Assembly (NCBI RefSeq): GCF_026151205.1
Contig: NC_087072.1
Span: 2,935,375-2,995,374 of the forward strand
DNA: 60,000 bases
Origin: Bolinopsis microptera
Taxonomy: Eukaryota > Ctenophora > Tentaculata > Lobata > Bolinopsidae
Reading direction: 5' to 3'
Shown here: positions 10,968 through 60,000 of the stretch, in pieces
Layout: the number at the start of each line of letters is the position of its first letter
Position numbering within the stretch: position 1 is the first letter of the stretch
Program-made: the position numbers and the translations under genes
Notes under the pieces: generated by a model
Database searches by the model: none
Told to the model about the DNA's origin: nothing
Seen by the model: only the letters and a program-made list of their open reading frames with translations

Positions 10968-11017
10968 TTAAAATATGCTCAGCATGGCTTTAAAAAGCCA
11001 TGCTGAGCATATTTTAA
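10968..11017. repeat. Perfect 23-bp hairpin with a 4-base loop
   Basis: Arms 10968-10990 and 10995-11017 are exact reverse complements around TAAA and include ATGCTCAGCATGGCTT. It may be a tiny foldback element or a structured RNA; no neighbouring gene explains it. Confidence 0.85.
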
Positions 11018-12179
11018 CGTTTAACCAATTTAATTCAAAGCCAACTCGATTCCCAAAGCTTCGAGGCTCTTACTCATTCAGGGACTGTGTGACGATCATG
11101 TGATCCACCATGTCAGCTGATCACCCCATGAACTGATTAGATGACTGTTACCCAGGTGCATGCTGACGAATAGAGTCAGCCGATAAGGCTAGTCAGATTA
11201 GGTACCCAATCAGCAATTTTGATATATCAATTAAAATTAAATGATCATATTCGGTTCTTTGTTTTTGATTTAAATTTAATTTAGCAAAGTAGATGAACCT
11301 CACGGCTCACAATATCAGAGAATTGATAAATTATACTAAGTGGATTGAACTTAGGAAGTCAAAGTCTCAGGAGATGCTAATTACTGTCTCTATTATTATC
11401 CAGTAGCTTTACTATCCCAATTCCTGGCTCCCAGGGTGTTTTTATCAGCAACCATAATCGCTAATAGTTGCCTGCAATTTCAACTGTTTGTAAAAGATGA
11501 CAGTAAACTATCGACATCTATTGTTAACTGCAGTTGCTATTTAGCGCTTGATTGTGCTTGATGTTGGGTTTTAACTGACCAGTGCAGTATAGCATTGGGT
11601 AGTCTTAGCACAATGGCCCATTTACTAATCCCATTAGATGACATGGGCAACAAGGACAGCTTTGAAGGATTTAATCTGTTGGCCCTCAGCCCTTTTGTCT
11701 ACAAATTTACTCCTATTTCATGCCAATCAATAATAGATGCTATTTGTATCACTGTGATTTTGAATTTATTCATCGAAGTTTAAAGGAAAATGTTGTCAGT
11801 GCAAACCATTGAAGGGATCTAAGTAAGACGTGACAACACAAGAAAGACATTTTAGTTTTCAATTAATAATTGGACATTAGTTTGAAGCTATTTCCAAGTT
11901 GAGCCTAGCTGAAATTATTTTAATTATATGAAACATAAATATTGATACTGGTTTTTTAATTAAAATAAAAATACTAGATAATCATAATACTAGATAATCA
12001 TAATTTTTTGATTTTAAACGAATATTTACTGTCAGTACAATGTCAAGAATGATTAACGAAGCAGTTTTATCAATTGAACATTTAAAGCTAACAAGTATAT
12101 TTGATAGGTGCTTTGTTTACTGACAGTTAAAAGTATTTGTCTGATAATCATTGCAAAATAACAGTCTTTTTCAAGTCCT
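11018..12179. other. Intergenic region downstream of the glypican gene
   Basis: AT-rich with no supported gene. A TTTATT at 11765-11770 (AATAAA on the minus strand) is one possible polyadenylation signal for the glypican gene, about 410 bases past its stop; this is weak. A short ORF at 11595-11783 has no recognisable motif. Confidence 0.35.
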
Positions 12180-15100
12180 TTAGACGCTGCTTTGGTACTG
12201 TAATTCTTCGGTCACTTTGGTCAACTTGTTCCTGTGCAATTTTATAATGTTAATTAGTAATTGGACGCTTATCAAGGTAATGACGTTTCCTTTTTACTTC
12301 TTTTTTTGAACATTTTGGACATCTGAAATCTGAAATCTAAAAAGCCTATCGTTTGTTTTTTTAAAATTTTGATATTTTGGAATTAATAGTACTGAAAAAC
12401 AATAGGCTGCAAAGTGCGAAACCACTTACAGTAGAGTAGCTAATTTATCATAATGCTCAGAATTTCCACCAAAAGTTTTGAAGTCATTTCTTTCCTGTCC
12501 AGATGAATTCAATGGATGTGTTTCTCCTGAGTAAAATCCCACAGAATTTCCGTTGAAGCAATTCGAATTCCCTAGAAATACAATTAAATCATTATAATCA
12601 AAATGTTTGTCTGAGGCTATATAAATTATAATCTGTTCGAACAGAAAACTTCGTCATATCAGTATTAGTATGTTGCAATCTGAAACCTTAAATCTGGTCC
12701 TTGTGGATCCATGCCTGACTTGGAGCCTAAAATGCACTGCATGTATTTGTATTCACCTTGGCTTTCCCTTGATATTTACCCTACAATAGTTCATTCAGAC
12801 TATACCATCATTCACTATTGTAGCTTTGATAGAGGTTGACTCAGTTGATAAATAATATTATCAACCTAATTTTCTTCGTGTAATCCTCTAATATATTAAA
12901 ATTAAATAGTGTCCTTGTACCTGCAAGATGTCCATGATTTCTACAGAAATTGAGAGCATTAGGTTGTATCGGGAGAAATTCTGGAACTATAACCTCAGGT
13001 GATCTCAATAACATGCGAAACTGGCTTGATAGTTTACGATCTCTTCCATGTCTTGGAATTGCCAGCAATCTCTGCAACCTATACTCAACCTAGAGTTTGG
13101 AACTTTCAGCGCTGCTGTCATGTTTTGTATAATCGGTATCAAATTAAAACTACCTATTTATACGAAATATTGATTACTTGAATGAAAAAAAAAAACTTTC
13201 CGTTTTGTCAATAGTGGATCTAAATTTATGATCATACCTATGAAGCCTAGTGTAGTATTTGTAAGTAGTAATATTAATAGTCTATACCTCGTAGGCTGGT
13301 TGTCCTGAGCAAGCAACTCCCTCAGCAATATCTGTTTCGGTGAGGAACATTTTGATTTCATTACGCAACAATGCACGTTCTTCTCTTGCATGTTCCCTCA
13401 GCAGGCTAACCAGACTCTCTGAATTTTAAATTCCTTGTTGATAAGAGATATTGGCAGAAATTATAATGAAGTTTTGATATTTAGTTTTTGTTTTGGAGAA
13501 AGATTAGACTTGGGCGTTGTTTTTTGACTATCCCTTGTTTGGAACTTTTATTTAATAATTAATAATATTGATACTTACCTATTTAGTGATGTGATTGATT
13601 GGAATTTATAAGCTCTCAGGATCTGTCTATAATATAATTAATATTGCTTTGATACTTTAGCTACTCAAACTTTTTACCACTGATACTATCTAACCTACTC
13701 TGTAATAAATATTACCTTTAAATGGAGTGTAATCTCGAGCAAAAACTCTGGTGAGAACGTAGTAACAACCATTGACAATGTTCTCACACAGTCCTGTGCA
13801 AGTCCTCATTTTGGGGAACATCCCTGCAAGCAGAAATAGTTCGTTATCAGAAACAGTTTATTTTTAGGAAACGTTCATTTTCAGACATTTTACCCGATTT
13901 TACGGCGGCTTTAGTTACTGTTATGTCGTCATACTGTTATGACATCATACTGTTTCGTCATGCTATCTTCATATTAAATTTTTTACTGCTTTATTGTTTA
14001 ATTTATAAATTCTCACCTCCTGCTCCACAAGAGTTGCAGCTGTGACTGTTAAACAATCCGTTTTTGAGTGCATGGTCGAAACACTTTTCACTAAGTGGGA
14101 AGTTGAGAATTTCCTTCTTTATCTGTAGAATTGTAAAGAAAGATTAAATCAAGATTACACGAGTCAAATACATAACACCAGATAAAGAATGCGATTGCAA
14201 GTTGAAGGTATATTTTGCATTTAAACCTACTGACTCATTGAGGAACTCATTTTGATCTATTTGATGTCACGTGACTAAATATTGAACATTGTTTACCTCG
14301 TCAGCCACTACTAGAGCACGGTAGATCGCATGTGACTTTTCCATTTTCAACTGTGTATTTCTGATAAAGCTTCCAATGAAAGCTGTCCTCTTACATTCGT
14401 CACTTATAAAGCTGAAAACGTTTTAACGTTTTAAGAATGACCGGATCATGATTATTTATATGTAGACTGACAAAACATATTATATTCTGCGGTTATTGTA
14501 ATAACAAGAATATGAGTGTTGAACTTAATTACAAACGAAGATTATGATAGGGACCCGTCTATAATCCATAATACCTTATCTGAAATGCACCCTTTGTAAT
14601 AAGACTTAACGTTTAGATAGGCCGTATCACTAACCTAGTCACGCCCATTTTCCTGATGAGTTCATAATCCACCAATACCTCACTGTCAAACCGCCCACTC
14701 TTTGCAGCTGCTTCAACGTTGGCTGGTATCGCGTATCGAGGGGTGTCAGAATAAAACAGGTCGAAGAATATTTTGTTGGGATGGTCGTGATTTAACTTGT
14801 CCGAAATTTCTTCTGTTGTTTTCTCGTAGAACTTTGCTTTTACAACTTCCAGCAATTTTGATTCCTGATTTAATTGATTTAATAATCCACCAATAATCTT
14901 TGTTTGAACTTATATTGAAACAAATATTTTAAGTAATAAACTAATTCGGTAGAAACATTTTATAGAAAGAACTATCCCAACTTCATCTAATGGCTTTTGT
15001 CTCGGCACAGATTAAATGGATTTACCAGTATTTAGGTATTTAGTACATTCGCCAAATTTAATTAAAACAAATTCATTTACCTCATCTTGTGAGCAACAGT

Positions 15101-15191
15101 CCTTTTTACACACAAACCCCGGTGTTATTCCCCCACAGTTAGCATCTACTGTGACGAGAAAGGAGAGCAATGCTATACTCCAAATTATCAT
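12180..15191 (-). CDS. GPC: Glypican core protein, nine exons, no GPI tail
   Basis: Exons on the minus strand: 15081-15191, 14635-14864, 14297-14411, 14017-14122, 13716-13823, 13288-13418, 12921-13083, 12430-12571 and 12180-12231. All junctions are GT-AG with matching phases, giving 385 residues. A signal peptide (MIIWSIALLSFLVTVDA) precedes CGGITPGFVCKKDCC, the glypican N-terminal C..C.CC pattern. Further matches are a helical segment with IFFDLF, then ALKNGLF...CNSCG, RTCTGLCENIVNGCYYV and NCFNGNS. There are 14 cysteines, the number conserved in the glypican globular domain. Glypicans are normally about 550 residues with a Ser-Gly heparan-sulfate region and a GPI signal; here the last exon ends in a polar 16-residue tail. 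Either a secreted core or an alternative 3' exon is possible. The start is the only ATG before the signal peptide. Confidence 0.85.
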
Positions 15192-15699
15192 CCCAATTTA
15201 GCTACTTGCAACGAAATCCAACTCAAACTGCACGAAATGAATATATCAAGTATGTTTAAAGCAAGAGTTTGCAAGCAGTTGCCGTCTCGCGTAAAGTGCT
15301 TCAAGGAAACATTTTAATCAATGTAGCATCTGAAGTATACTTCATTTAACACTCATGCTTGTGAAACAAATAATCCTGCTCTGTGTAAGTCCTTTACAGA
15401 TCGTGTGTGATAATATGTCTTATATTGTGCACGTTGAATGTAATTATTTAAGTCTTTTAATGTTAAATCATTTATATACAGTGCTGTAATGGTTGTATTA
15501 AGTCATAACCATAACGTTTATTTTGTAGTCAAAATTATCCGATATTTCATGTTTTGAAAGTTTTCCTGAATAAATTATACTGTATAAATTATACTGTATA
15601 AATTATACTGTATAAATTATACTGTATAAATTATACTGTATAAATTATACTGTATAAATTACAGATTTAACCTCATGTCTATTCCACTAGGATTATGAG
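15192..15699. promoter_or_regulatory. Divergent intergenic region between glypican and PLOD-like genes
   Basis: 508 bases separate two head-to-head start codons, so both promoters (or trans-splice acceptors) must lie here. No clear TATA box is assigned for either gene. The PLOD side carries the 14-bp tandem repeat. Confidence 0.5.
15571..15663. repeat. 14-bp tandem repeat upstream of the PLOD-like gene
   Basis: About 6.6 perfect copies of a unit reading TAAATTATACTGTA. Each unit contains a TATA-like core, and the array ends 36 bases before the PLOD-like ATG. Confidence 0.92.
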
Positions 15700-17849
15700 A
15701 TGAAGTCCACATCGAGCTTTGTAATCCTGCTTGCTTGCTTTATAGTAAGTTCGGAGGGAAACTCTTTGAAGTTTGTGACAGTAGACACAGCACCGTACGA
15801 TGGAATCAAACGTTTTCTCTGGAGTGCTAATGTCTCTGGAATAGAGGTCGATGTTTTAGAGAAACCAACGAATAATGAGTCAGATCTATCTGCGGTTTCG
15901 GGGTTCATCCAGCAGATCGACTCGAAGTCTACGACCAGTGTCCTGTACTGTGACAGTAAATTTCTGTCTGTTGCCGGAACAACGTCTGAAATCATGGAAA
16001 GATGGAAGGGTACTGGAATAGACGTTCTTATTGACTTGTCTGTTCAAAATGAGCATTTGGACCTCAAATGTATTCTGGGTGAATCTGGTAACGTGCTTCA
16101 AATATTGCAAAAGCTGAAGGAACTTGAGGGAATCGCTGTGCCCTCTGACACAGTTGATGATATGTTAGAAAGACTGTGGAGTGATTTGAACTTCAAAGTA
16201 GGACAAGACACAGGTAGCTGGGTGTTCCTGAATCTGGAAAAGTATCCTAATATGGTGGGCTACACTTCCGATCACACCAAGTTCTACAACTTTGAAACAC
16301 GTGACACACCTCCCATTTTACTGGGCTCCACATCCTCCTACAATATCTTTACTCGCCTAACTAACTATGTGCCAGGTGTTTTTGACTTAGAGAAATTAGC
16401 TCTCAGAGCTGAAAGAAAGCGAGTCGACGGAGGCTCAGAGTATCGACCATATACTCATTTCGCTCCTGATTACATTAGAGGTAAACAACGAGCAATCTAC
16501 GACCATTTCAGGCCCAAGAGAATAACGGAACAACTGATGTGATGGTAACCGCTCTTTTCATCAAAGAGGACACTCCTTTGTTAGACATGGCGATAGACAG
16601 GTTTCAGTCTTTGGTATGGCTTTCCAAGAAGCGAGTGATAGTAATCTTCAACAGACTGAAGCACAGGGATCACGTGATTAACGAGTTTGTGGAAGGTTAC
16701 AAAGGGAAGACCAGGCAGATGGGTTTTAGAGTTTACAATTCTAGTTCCCCCGAGGTAAAGTCTGACAGAGCCATGTACGATACCGTCAACAAAACTTGTG
16801 TGGAGTTTAACTGTACTTGGATTTGGCATCAAGACAGTAACGTGTTAGCAGTGAACAACGAAGGTATCAGGAAACTGGTTCTATTCAACGTGTCTGTCAT
16901 TGCTCCGTTGGTGGTGAATGATCTCAATGATGCAGACCCAACTGTTAACTTCTGGGGTGACACTGTGGCTAATGGCTTTTACAAGAGGTCTCCGGACTAC
17001 AAAGATCTCTCTCAACGGCAAACTAGCGGATTGTTTGTTGTACCATATGCCAGTGGTGCTTACCTTGTTAAAGCCGAGGTGATGAAGGACTTGACCTTCT
17101 TCCATGCATCTTACAATGACCGTAATAGTGATATTGTTTTCTGCAACTCCATCCGAAAATCAGGCCATCTTTATTTCTTTAATTCTGACTCTGCTGATTT
17201 TGTGTTCCTCAACGGGCGTACAGATGAGACTGTACCCTACCCCTTGATGGAGCACTTCCCAGATAACAAAATAGCGTTTTACTTGAGTTTCTACATGAAG
17301 TGGGATCACCACAGACAGAGAGACTGGGATTACACAAAAGCCACCCCAGTTCAGAATCCTTGTGAGGACGTCTACGTTTTGGAGCTCTTCTCAGAAAAAT
17401 TCACTAAAGTTATGAAACAAGCAGCATCCCACTCTGGTAAGTGGGCCTCTAGATCCTGGACAGAAGGATGGAATGTTCTGGAAACTCTGGCATTCAAAGA
17501 CCTTGGTTACGAAAAAGGGTGGGAGATGTTCAGCACAGATTATCTTCCGACAATTACTCACCGTAAGTTTGCAGGTTACGAGTCTGAGGGTAACCCACTT
17601 CAAGCCTTTGTTATGAGGATGAGTAACTCAAGTCTAGCAACAGGAGCTCTGGAGGGTAACGGAGTCTACACTGTGCTCATCTCACTATCAGAAGGTGATG
17701 GGGAGAGTAACGTATACTTTAATGATCACTGCAAGGTTAGTGTCAAGCCTGGGGATTTCCTTATCTTCCCATCTCGTCTTACTAACCGGGTCAGGTTTGT
17801 TCCTCCTAAAAGTGGGGAGGTGATGAACATTATCTCCTTCTATAAGTAA
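15691..17849 (+). CDS. PLOD: PLOD-like protein without coding introns, frameshifted, catalytic residues missing
   Basis: Two adjoining frames together resemble procollagen-lysine dioxygenase: 15700-16542 (280 residues, signal peptide MKSTSSFVILLACFIVSSEG, degenerate N-terminal glycosyltransferase-like part) and 16542-17849 (second glycosyltransferase-like part and C-terminal dioxygenase-like domain). Family-like stretches include NFWGDTVANGFYKRSPDY, FVVPYASGAYLVKAEV, DIVFCNSIRKSG and PCEDVYVLELFSEKF. The dioxygenase H-x-D...H metal site is gone: where family members have the H-x-D, this has SNSSLATGAL, and the distal RLTH is RLTN. The N-terminal segment VLYCDSKFLS keeps only one aspartate of the usual D-x-x-D region. 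A one-base shift near 16520-16542 breaks the frame. It is a pseudoenzyme, a young pseudogene, or contains a sequencing error. An acceptor-like AG at 15689-15690 lies nine bases before the ATG. Confidence 0.75.
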
Positions 17850-18587
17850 TTTATAGTGCTGTACCAGAAAAGTTGTCTTTTCATTCATTGCATGATTCTA
17901 TTGAATAGATCTGTTGAATCTCATGACTATCTTTACATAATATGCAATGTGCCTGCACATCACGAAAATTTTGTCGACAAATTAAGTTCTCAGGTACGCT
18001 ATCTAAGTATCTAAGATCATTTTGACTTTTTTAATCTTCATGAGAGGGTTTTATTTTTATACTTAAATGTTTTATATTTCATAACTATGGGCTTTTATAT
18101 TTCATACCAGCTTTTATAAAAATATTGAGTTATCAATAACAATTTACTGTAATGCTTTATATAATTATTCTGTATTGTAAATACTTATAACTTATAGGGA
18201 GTGATATGATATAATCAAATGGATTTCAAAATATTGTGTGCGTAAAATTCTTTTATATTCAGTAATTTTATTGTGGGTATTTCAAGTTTAACAGCACTGT
18301 CTTTCACTGTTTAACAATAACAATACGTTCTAGATTGCATATAATATATTATGATTTTCATCAATAAGCAGATATACAAAAAAGTCTGAATGTTACAGTA
18401 TGGATGCTAAGGCCCAAGCATTACAAATTTAGTAATCGTGAGACAATTGATATTTTTATACTACAACAGAGTTACATAAAGATTTGTAAAAAACTAAACT
18501 CATGCTTGATTATTTAAGAAGTTATGATTATAAATCTGAGTTTTTAGCTTTTTCCCTCAAAATTGATAATAAATTCTTGCAGGCGCC
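17850..18587. other. Intergenic region between PLOD-like gene and NUDC
   Basis: AT-rich with no gene. AATAAA at 18568-18573 could polyadenylate the PLOD-like transcript. It lies only nine bases before TTCTTGCAG-type acceptor dinucleotides (18581-18582) used just before the NUDC ATG. Confidence 0.5.
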
Positions 18588-19511
18588 ATGGTTGTCCCTG
18601 ACGAGGAGTTAAAGTACGACAACATGCTGATGCACATTGCTCAACAACACAATGGCATCGAGCCTCTCTTTGAAACATTCTTCGGATTCTTGCGGAGGAA
18701 AACAGATTTTTACACCGGAGCTCAGAAAGCGATAGCTGAGACTTTGGTGATGACCTCGTTCAAGAAACATCTGAATCACGCTCTGAAGGAAAAAGCTGCT
18801 AGAGAAGAGAGTGATCAGTTCGAGAAACCTGTCCCCCAAGTTGAGCCTGCTTCCATTGAAGAGATAACGACTGAAGGTGCCAAAGCAACACCCGCACCTA
18901 AACCTGTAGTACCCACTCCTCCCAAAGAAGACCTCAGCAAACATGTCGACGAAACCAAGCTTGAAGAAGGAGAGGAATCGGAGAAGGGTAAACTTGAGCC
19001 AAACGCTGGCAATGGTGCTAATTATCCTAACTATTCATTCACTCAAACACTTGAAGAGCTGGAGGTTAAAATTCCCTTCAATGTGAACTTCAAAGTAAAG
19101 AGTAAGGACTGTAAGGTCGACATAAAAGAGAAATCTTTGTCAGTCGGATTAAAGGGGCATGAACCTGTTATCAAAGGAGAATTATACGCCAAGATATTAA
19201 CTGATGAGGCCTTGTGGCACCTGGAGGACAATGCAGTGGTACTCTCACTAGAGAAGTTCAACAAGGTCGAGTGGTGGGGTTGTATAATCAAGGGTGACGA
19301 GGAAATCAGCACCAAAAAAGTACAACCTGAGAATTCTAAACTTGGAGATCTTGATGGAGAAACCCGGTCTATGGTTGAAAAAATGATGTACGATCAGAGA
19401 CAGAAGGCAGCTGGTCTGCCTTCGTCTGATGATCAGAAGAAAGAGGACACCATGAAGAAGTTTATGGAGCAGCATCCTGAGATGGATTTCTCGAAGTGCA
19501 AGTGGGGATAA
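18583..19511 (+). CDS. NUDC: Nuclear migration protein NudC
   Basis: A 307-residue frame with ATG at 18588 (GCCATGG, a good Kozak context). Residues 8-60 match the NudC N-terminal domain (HIAQQHNGIEPLFETFFGFL, RRKTDFYTG). A charged, proline-rich linker follows. A CS (p23/HSP20-like) domain begins at about residue 145 (YSFTQTLEELEVKIPF) and includes ALWHLEDNAVVLSLEK and VEWWGCIIKG. The C-terminus GLPSSDDQKKEDTMKKFMEQ then HPEMDFSKCKWG is strongly conserved. NudC is an HSP90 co-chaperone acting with dynein/LIS1. The vertebrate protein is slightly longer, mostly in the linker. The coding region has no intron; a strong acceptor-like AG lies five bases before the ATG, implying a 5' UTR intron or trans-splicing. 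Confidence 0.95.
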
Positions 19512-20737
19512 AATGGTTGTGGTGCGAGTATTCGACAGTGTTTTTATGATTTTTTTTGTCGGAATTTGGCCACCTCTGCACTGTTAGCCTCCATTCACGA
19601 ATTTCAGGAGATTTTTTGTGGAGCTTATATCTTAACATCAAATCTCCACGACTTTTAAAAGTTCTGATTTTCAATGTATTTTGAATTGCTTCACTAAGTT
19701 CTAACTACATTCGGCCACAATTATTTATTGGTAGTGTTGTACTATATTCTATATTTCTCTATTTTTTCTATAAATTGTACGACGATTTCTTGAACTGAGA
19801 ACTAAATTGAACCACTACACCAGAGTTTATGCGTAGTGTTAGAATTAGGCTTCTTGTTGGGATTGGAGCTTCTAAAGGTATAAATGGTGTAATGTTTAGG
19901 ATCATAAAGACAAAACTGGATTCCGTGCTAAAGACCCTAGCCACTAAATAGACGTTAGGATAAAAGCGCAATTTTAACTAAGGTTTACTGCGCTGTCACG
20001 TAGCAATCTAAAAATAGGTAATCTGCTTCAATGCACGGCTGGAACACAGCACAGTAGATTACGTTAAAATAGACTGTTCAGTATTTAAATTTAGAGTGTG
20101 CCACAATGATACAGACGTTTGTGTAAAAGTGTCCACGGTTACAGAAGTGATGCACCAACAACGTAAAACTAGGTTTAACATATTTATTAATAACTTGCAG
20201 TATATAACGCATACTACACGAAAGACGTTAAAAATAGCATTTTTATTCCCTGGACACCATGTGAAGCTCATCTCAACCTCATTACCCATTTAATCATTTC
20301 TTCGTGTGATATAGAGCGTCATAAACAGATCTAGACAGTTTATCTTAGATCAGAAGTGGTAGCGTGAGCGCAATAGTAAATTTTTGGACATTTAGTCAAT
20401 GCCGGGAACTCTGGCATAATAATAACAATACTGCTTCTCAACCAGTTCAGTGAATATTTTGAATAATTTCAAATTTGTGCCATTCGATGTTCGACAATTT
20501 AACTGCAACATCTTTACCAGACAAACTAATGTCGTAACGTGATCCATGATAACTATATAATATCTTTTGGAGAGGTTCTTCTTTCAGTTATTAAGTTATG
20601 CGGAGGGAGCAGTTTTGGCGTTAAATAGATTAAATTGGCATGGTTTCGTTTCCTTAATTATTTATAATATTGAGTATTGTAGATTTCATTTCGTTATATA
20701 ACAGTTTATTAAACTTGATATTATTTACCCTGTACAG
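19512..20737. other. Intergenic region upstream of the RGS12-like gene
   Basis: No supported gene. It must hold the NUDC 3' UTR and the upstream non-coding exon(s) or trans-splice region of the RGS12-like gene. No canonical AATAAA was seen near the NUDC stop. Confidence 0.4.
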
Positions 20738-59821
<39,084 letters not shown>

Positions 59822-60000
59822 GTGCGTGTGTAATACCTACATTTGTGAGATCTATTTCCATGGTTACTAATTTAATGTTGAGTAGTCGAAACTGGAAGTT
59901 GTTAGTTTCGCTTTTGGTCTGGGAACCTGTAGAGTGTAGAGTCTAGTTATTAACATTGTATATCATAATGGCAGTTTGGGACTGGTAGAGTCTAGTTAAT

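Noticed and set aside
12841-13391. ORFs at 12841-13077 and 13158-13391 on the minus strand as separate genes
   Set aside because: They overlap glypican exons; the spliced glypican model explains the coding parts (the second is in a shifted frame).
16472-16511. 31-base GT-AG 'intron' next to the PLOD-like frameshift
   Set aside because: Too short, and its removal leads to an immediate stop rather than the second frame.

Overview
The window looks like nuclear DNA of an invertebrate metazoan. It has large AT-rich introns, GT-AG splicing, non-LTR retrotransposons, TIR elements and many tandem arrays. The gene set (glypican, lysyl-hydroxylase-like protein, NudC, and an RGS12/loco-type PDZ-PTB-RGS protein) is animal-specific in combination. 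I lean toward a non-bilaterian such as a cnidarian, partly because several start codons sit just behind a 3' splice-site-like AG, as in spliced-leader users. The species is not determined.

Layout. 0-8 kb holds retrotransposons: a LINE tail fragment (825-1037), a non-LTR element (1405-6418) with an internal 1869-bp near-identical direct duplication and a 40-nt scrambled junction, and a second 5'-truncated LINE ORF (6738-8051). 8-12 kb is intergenic, with two diverged copies of a repeat; one copy is interrupted by a 287-bp hAT-type MITE with an 8-bp target duplication. 12.2-15.2 kb (minus strand) is a nine-exon glypican core gene encoding the 14 cysteines but no GPI tail. It is divergent, across 508 bp, from a PLOD-like gene (15700-17849, plus strand) that has no introns in its coding region, is broken by one frameshift and lacks the dioxygenase metal ligands. 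NUDC follows (18588-19511, uninterrupted coding region).

From 20.7 kb to the window end lies an RGS12/loco-like gene on the plus strand. Two exons encode the PDZ domain, four candidate exons a PTB-like domain, two a linker, and two the RGS domain; the gene continues past the window. Exon phases agree at nearly every junction, with at least one linker exon still missing between 30577 and 37772. A TATA-like box plus an 11-codon ATG exon at 45.8 kb is in phase with the RGS exon and could start a short isoform.

The introns are loaded with structure: three 0.7-1.4 kb near-perfect palindromes flanked by TTAA or a near match (21.7, 42.5, 52.7 kb), two TIR elements with 8-bp target duplications (27.9, 31.3 kb), tandem arrays of 49, 34, 24 and 24 bp units, CT microsatellites, a duplicated array-plus-flank block (32.9-37.4 kb), and a duplicated CRE/E-box-rich block (49.8-51.5 kb). 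The most unusual element is the set of TTAA-flanked giant foldbacks with G-run ends. No tRNA, rRNA or CRISPR array was recognised.
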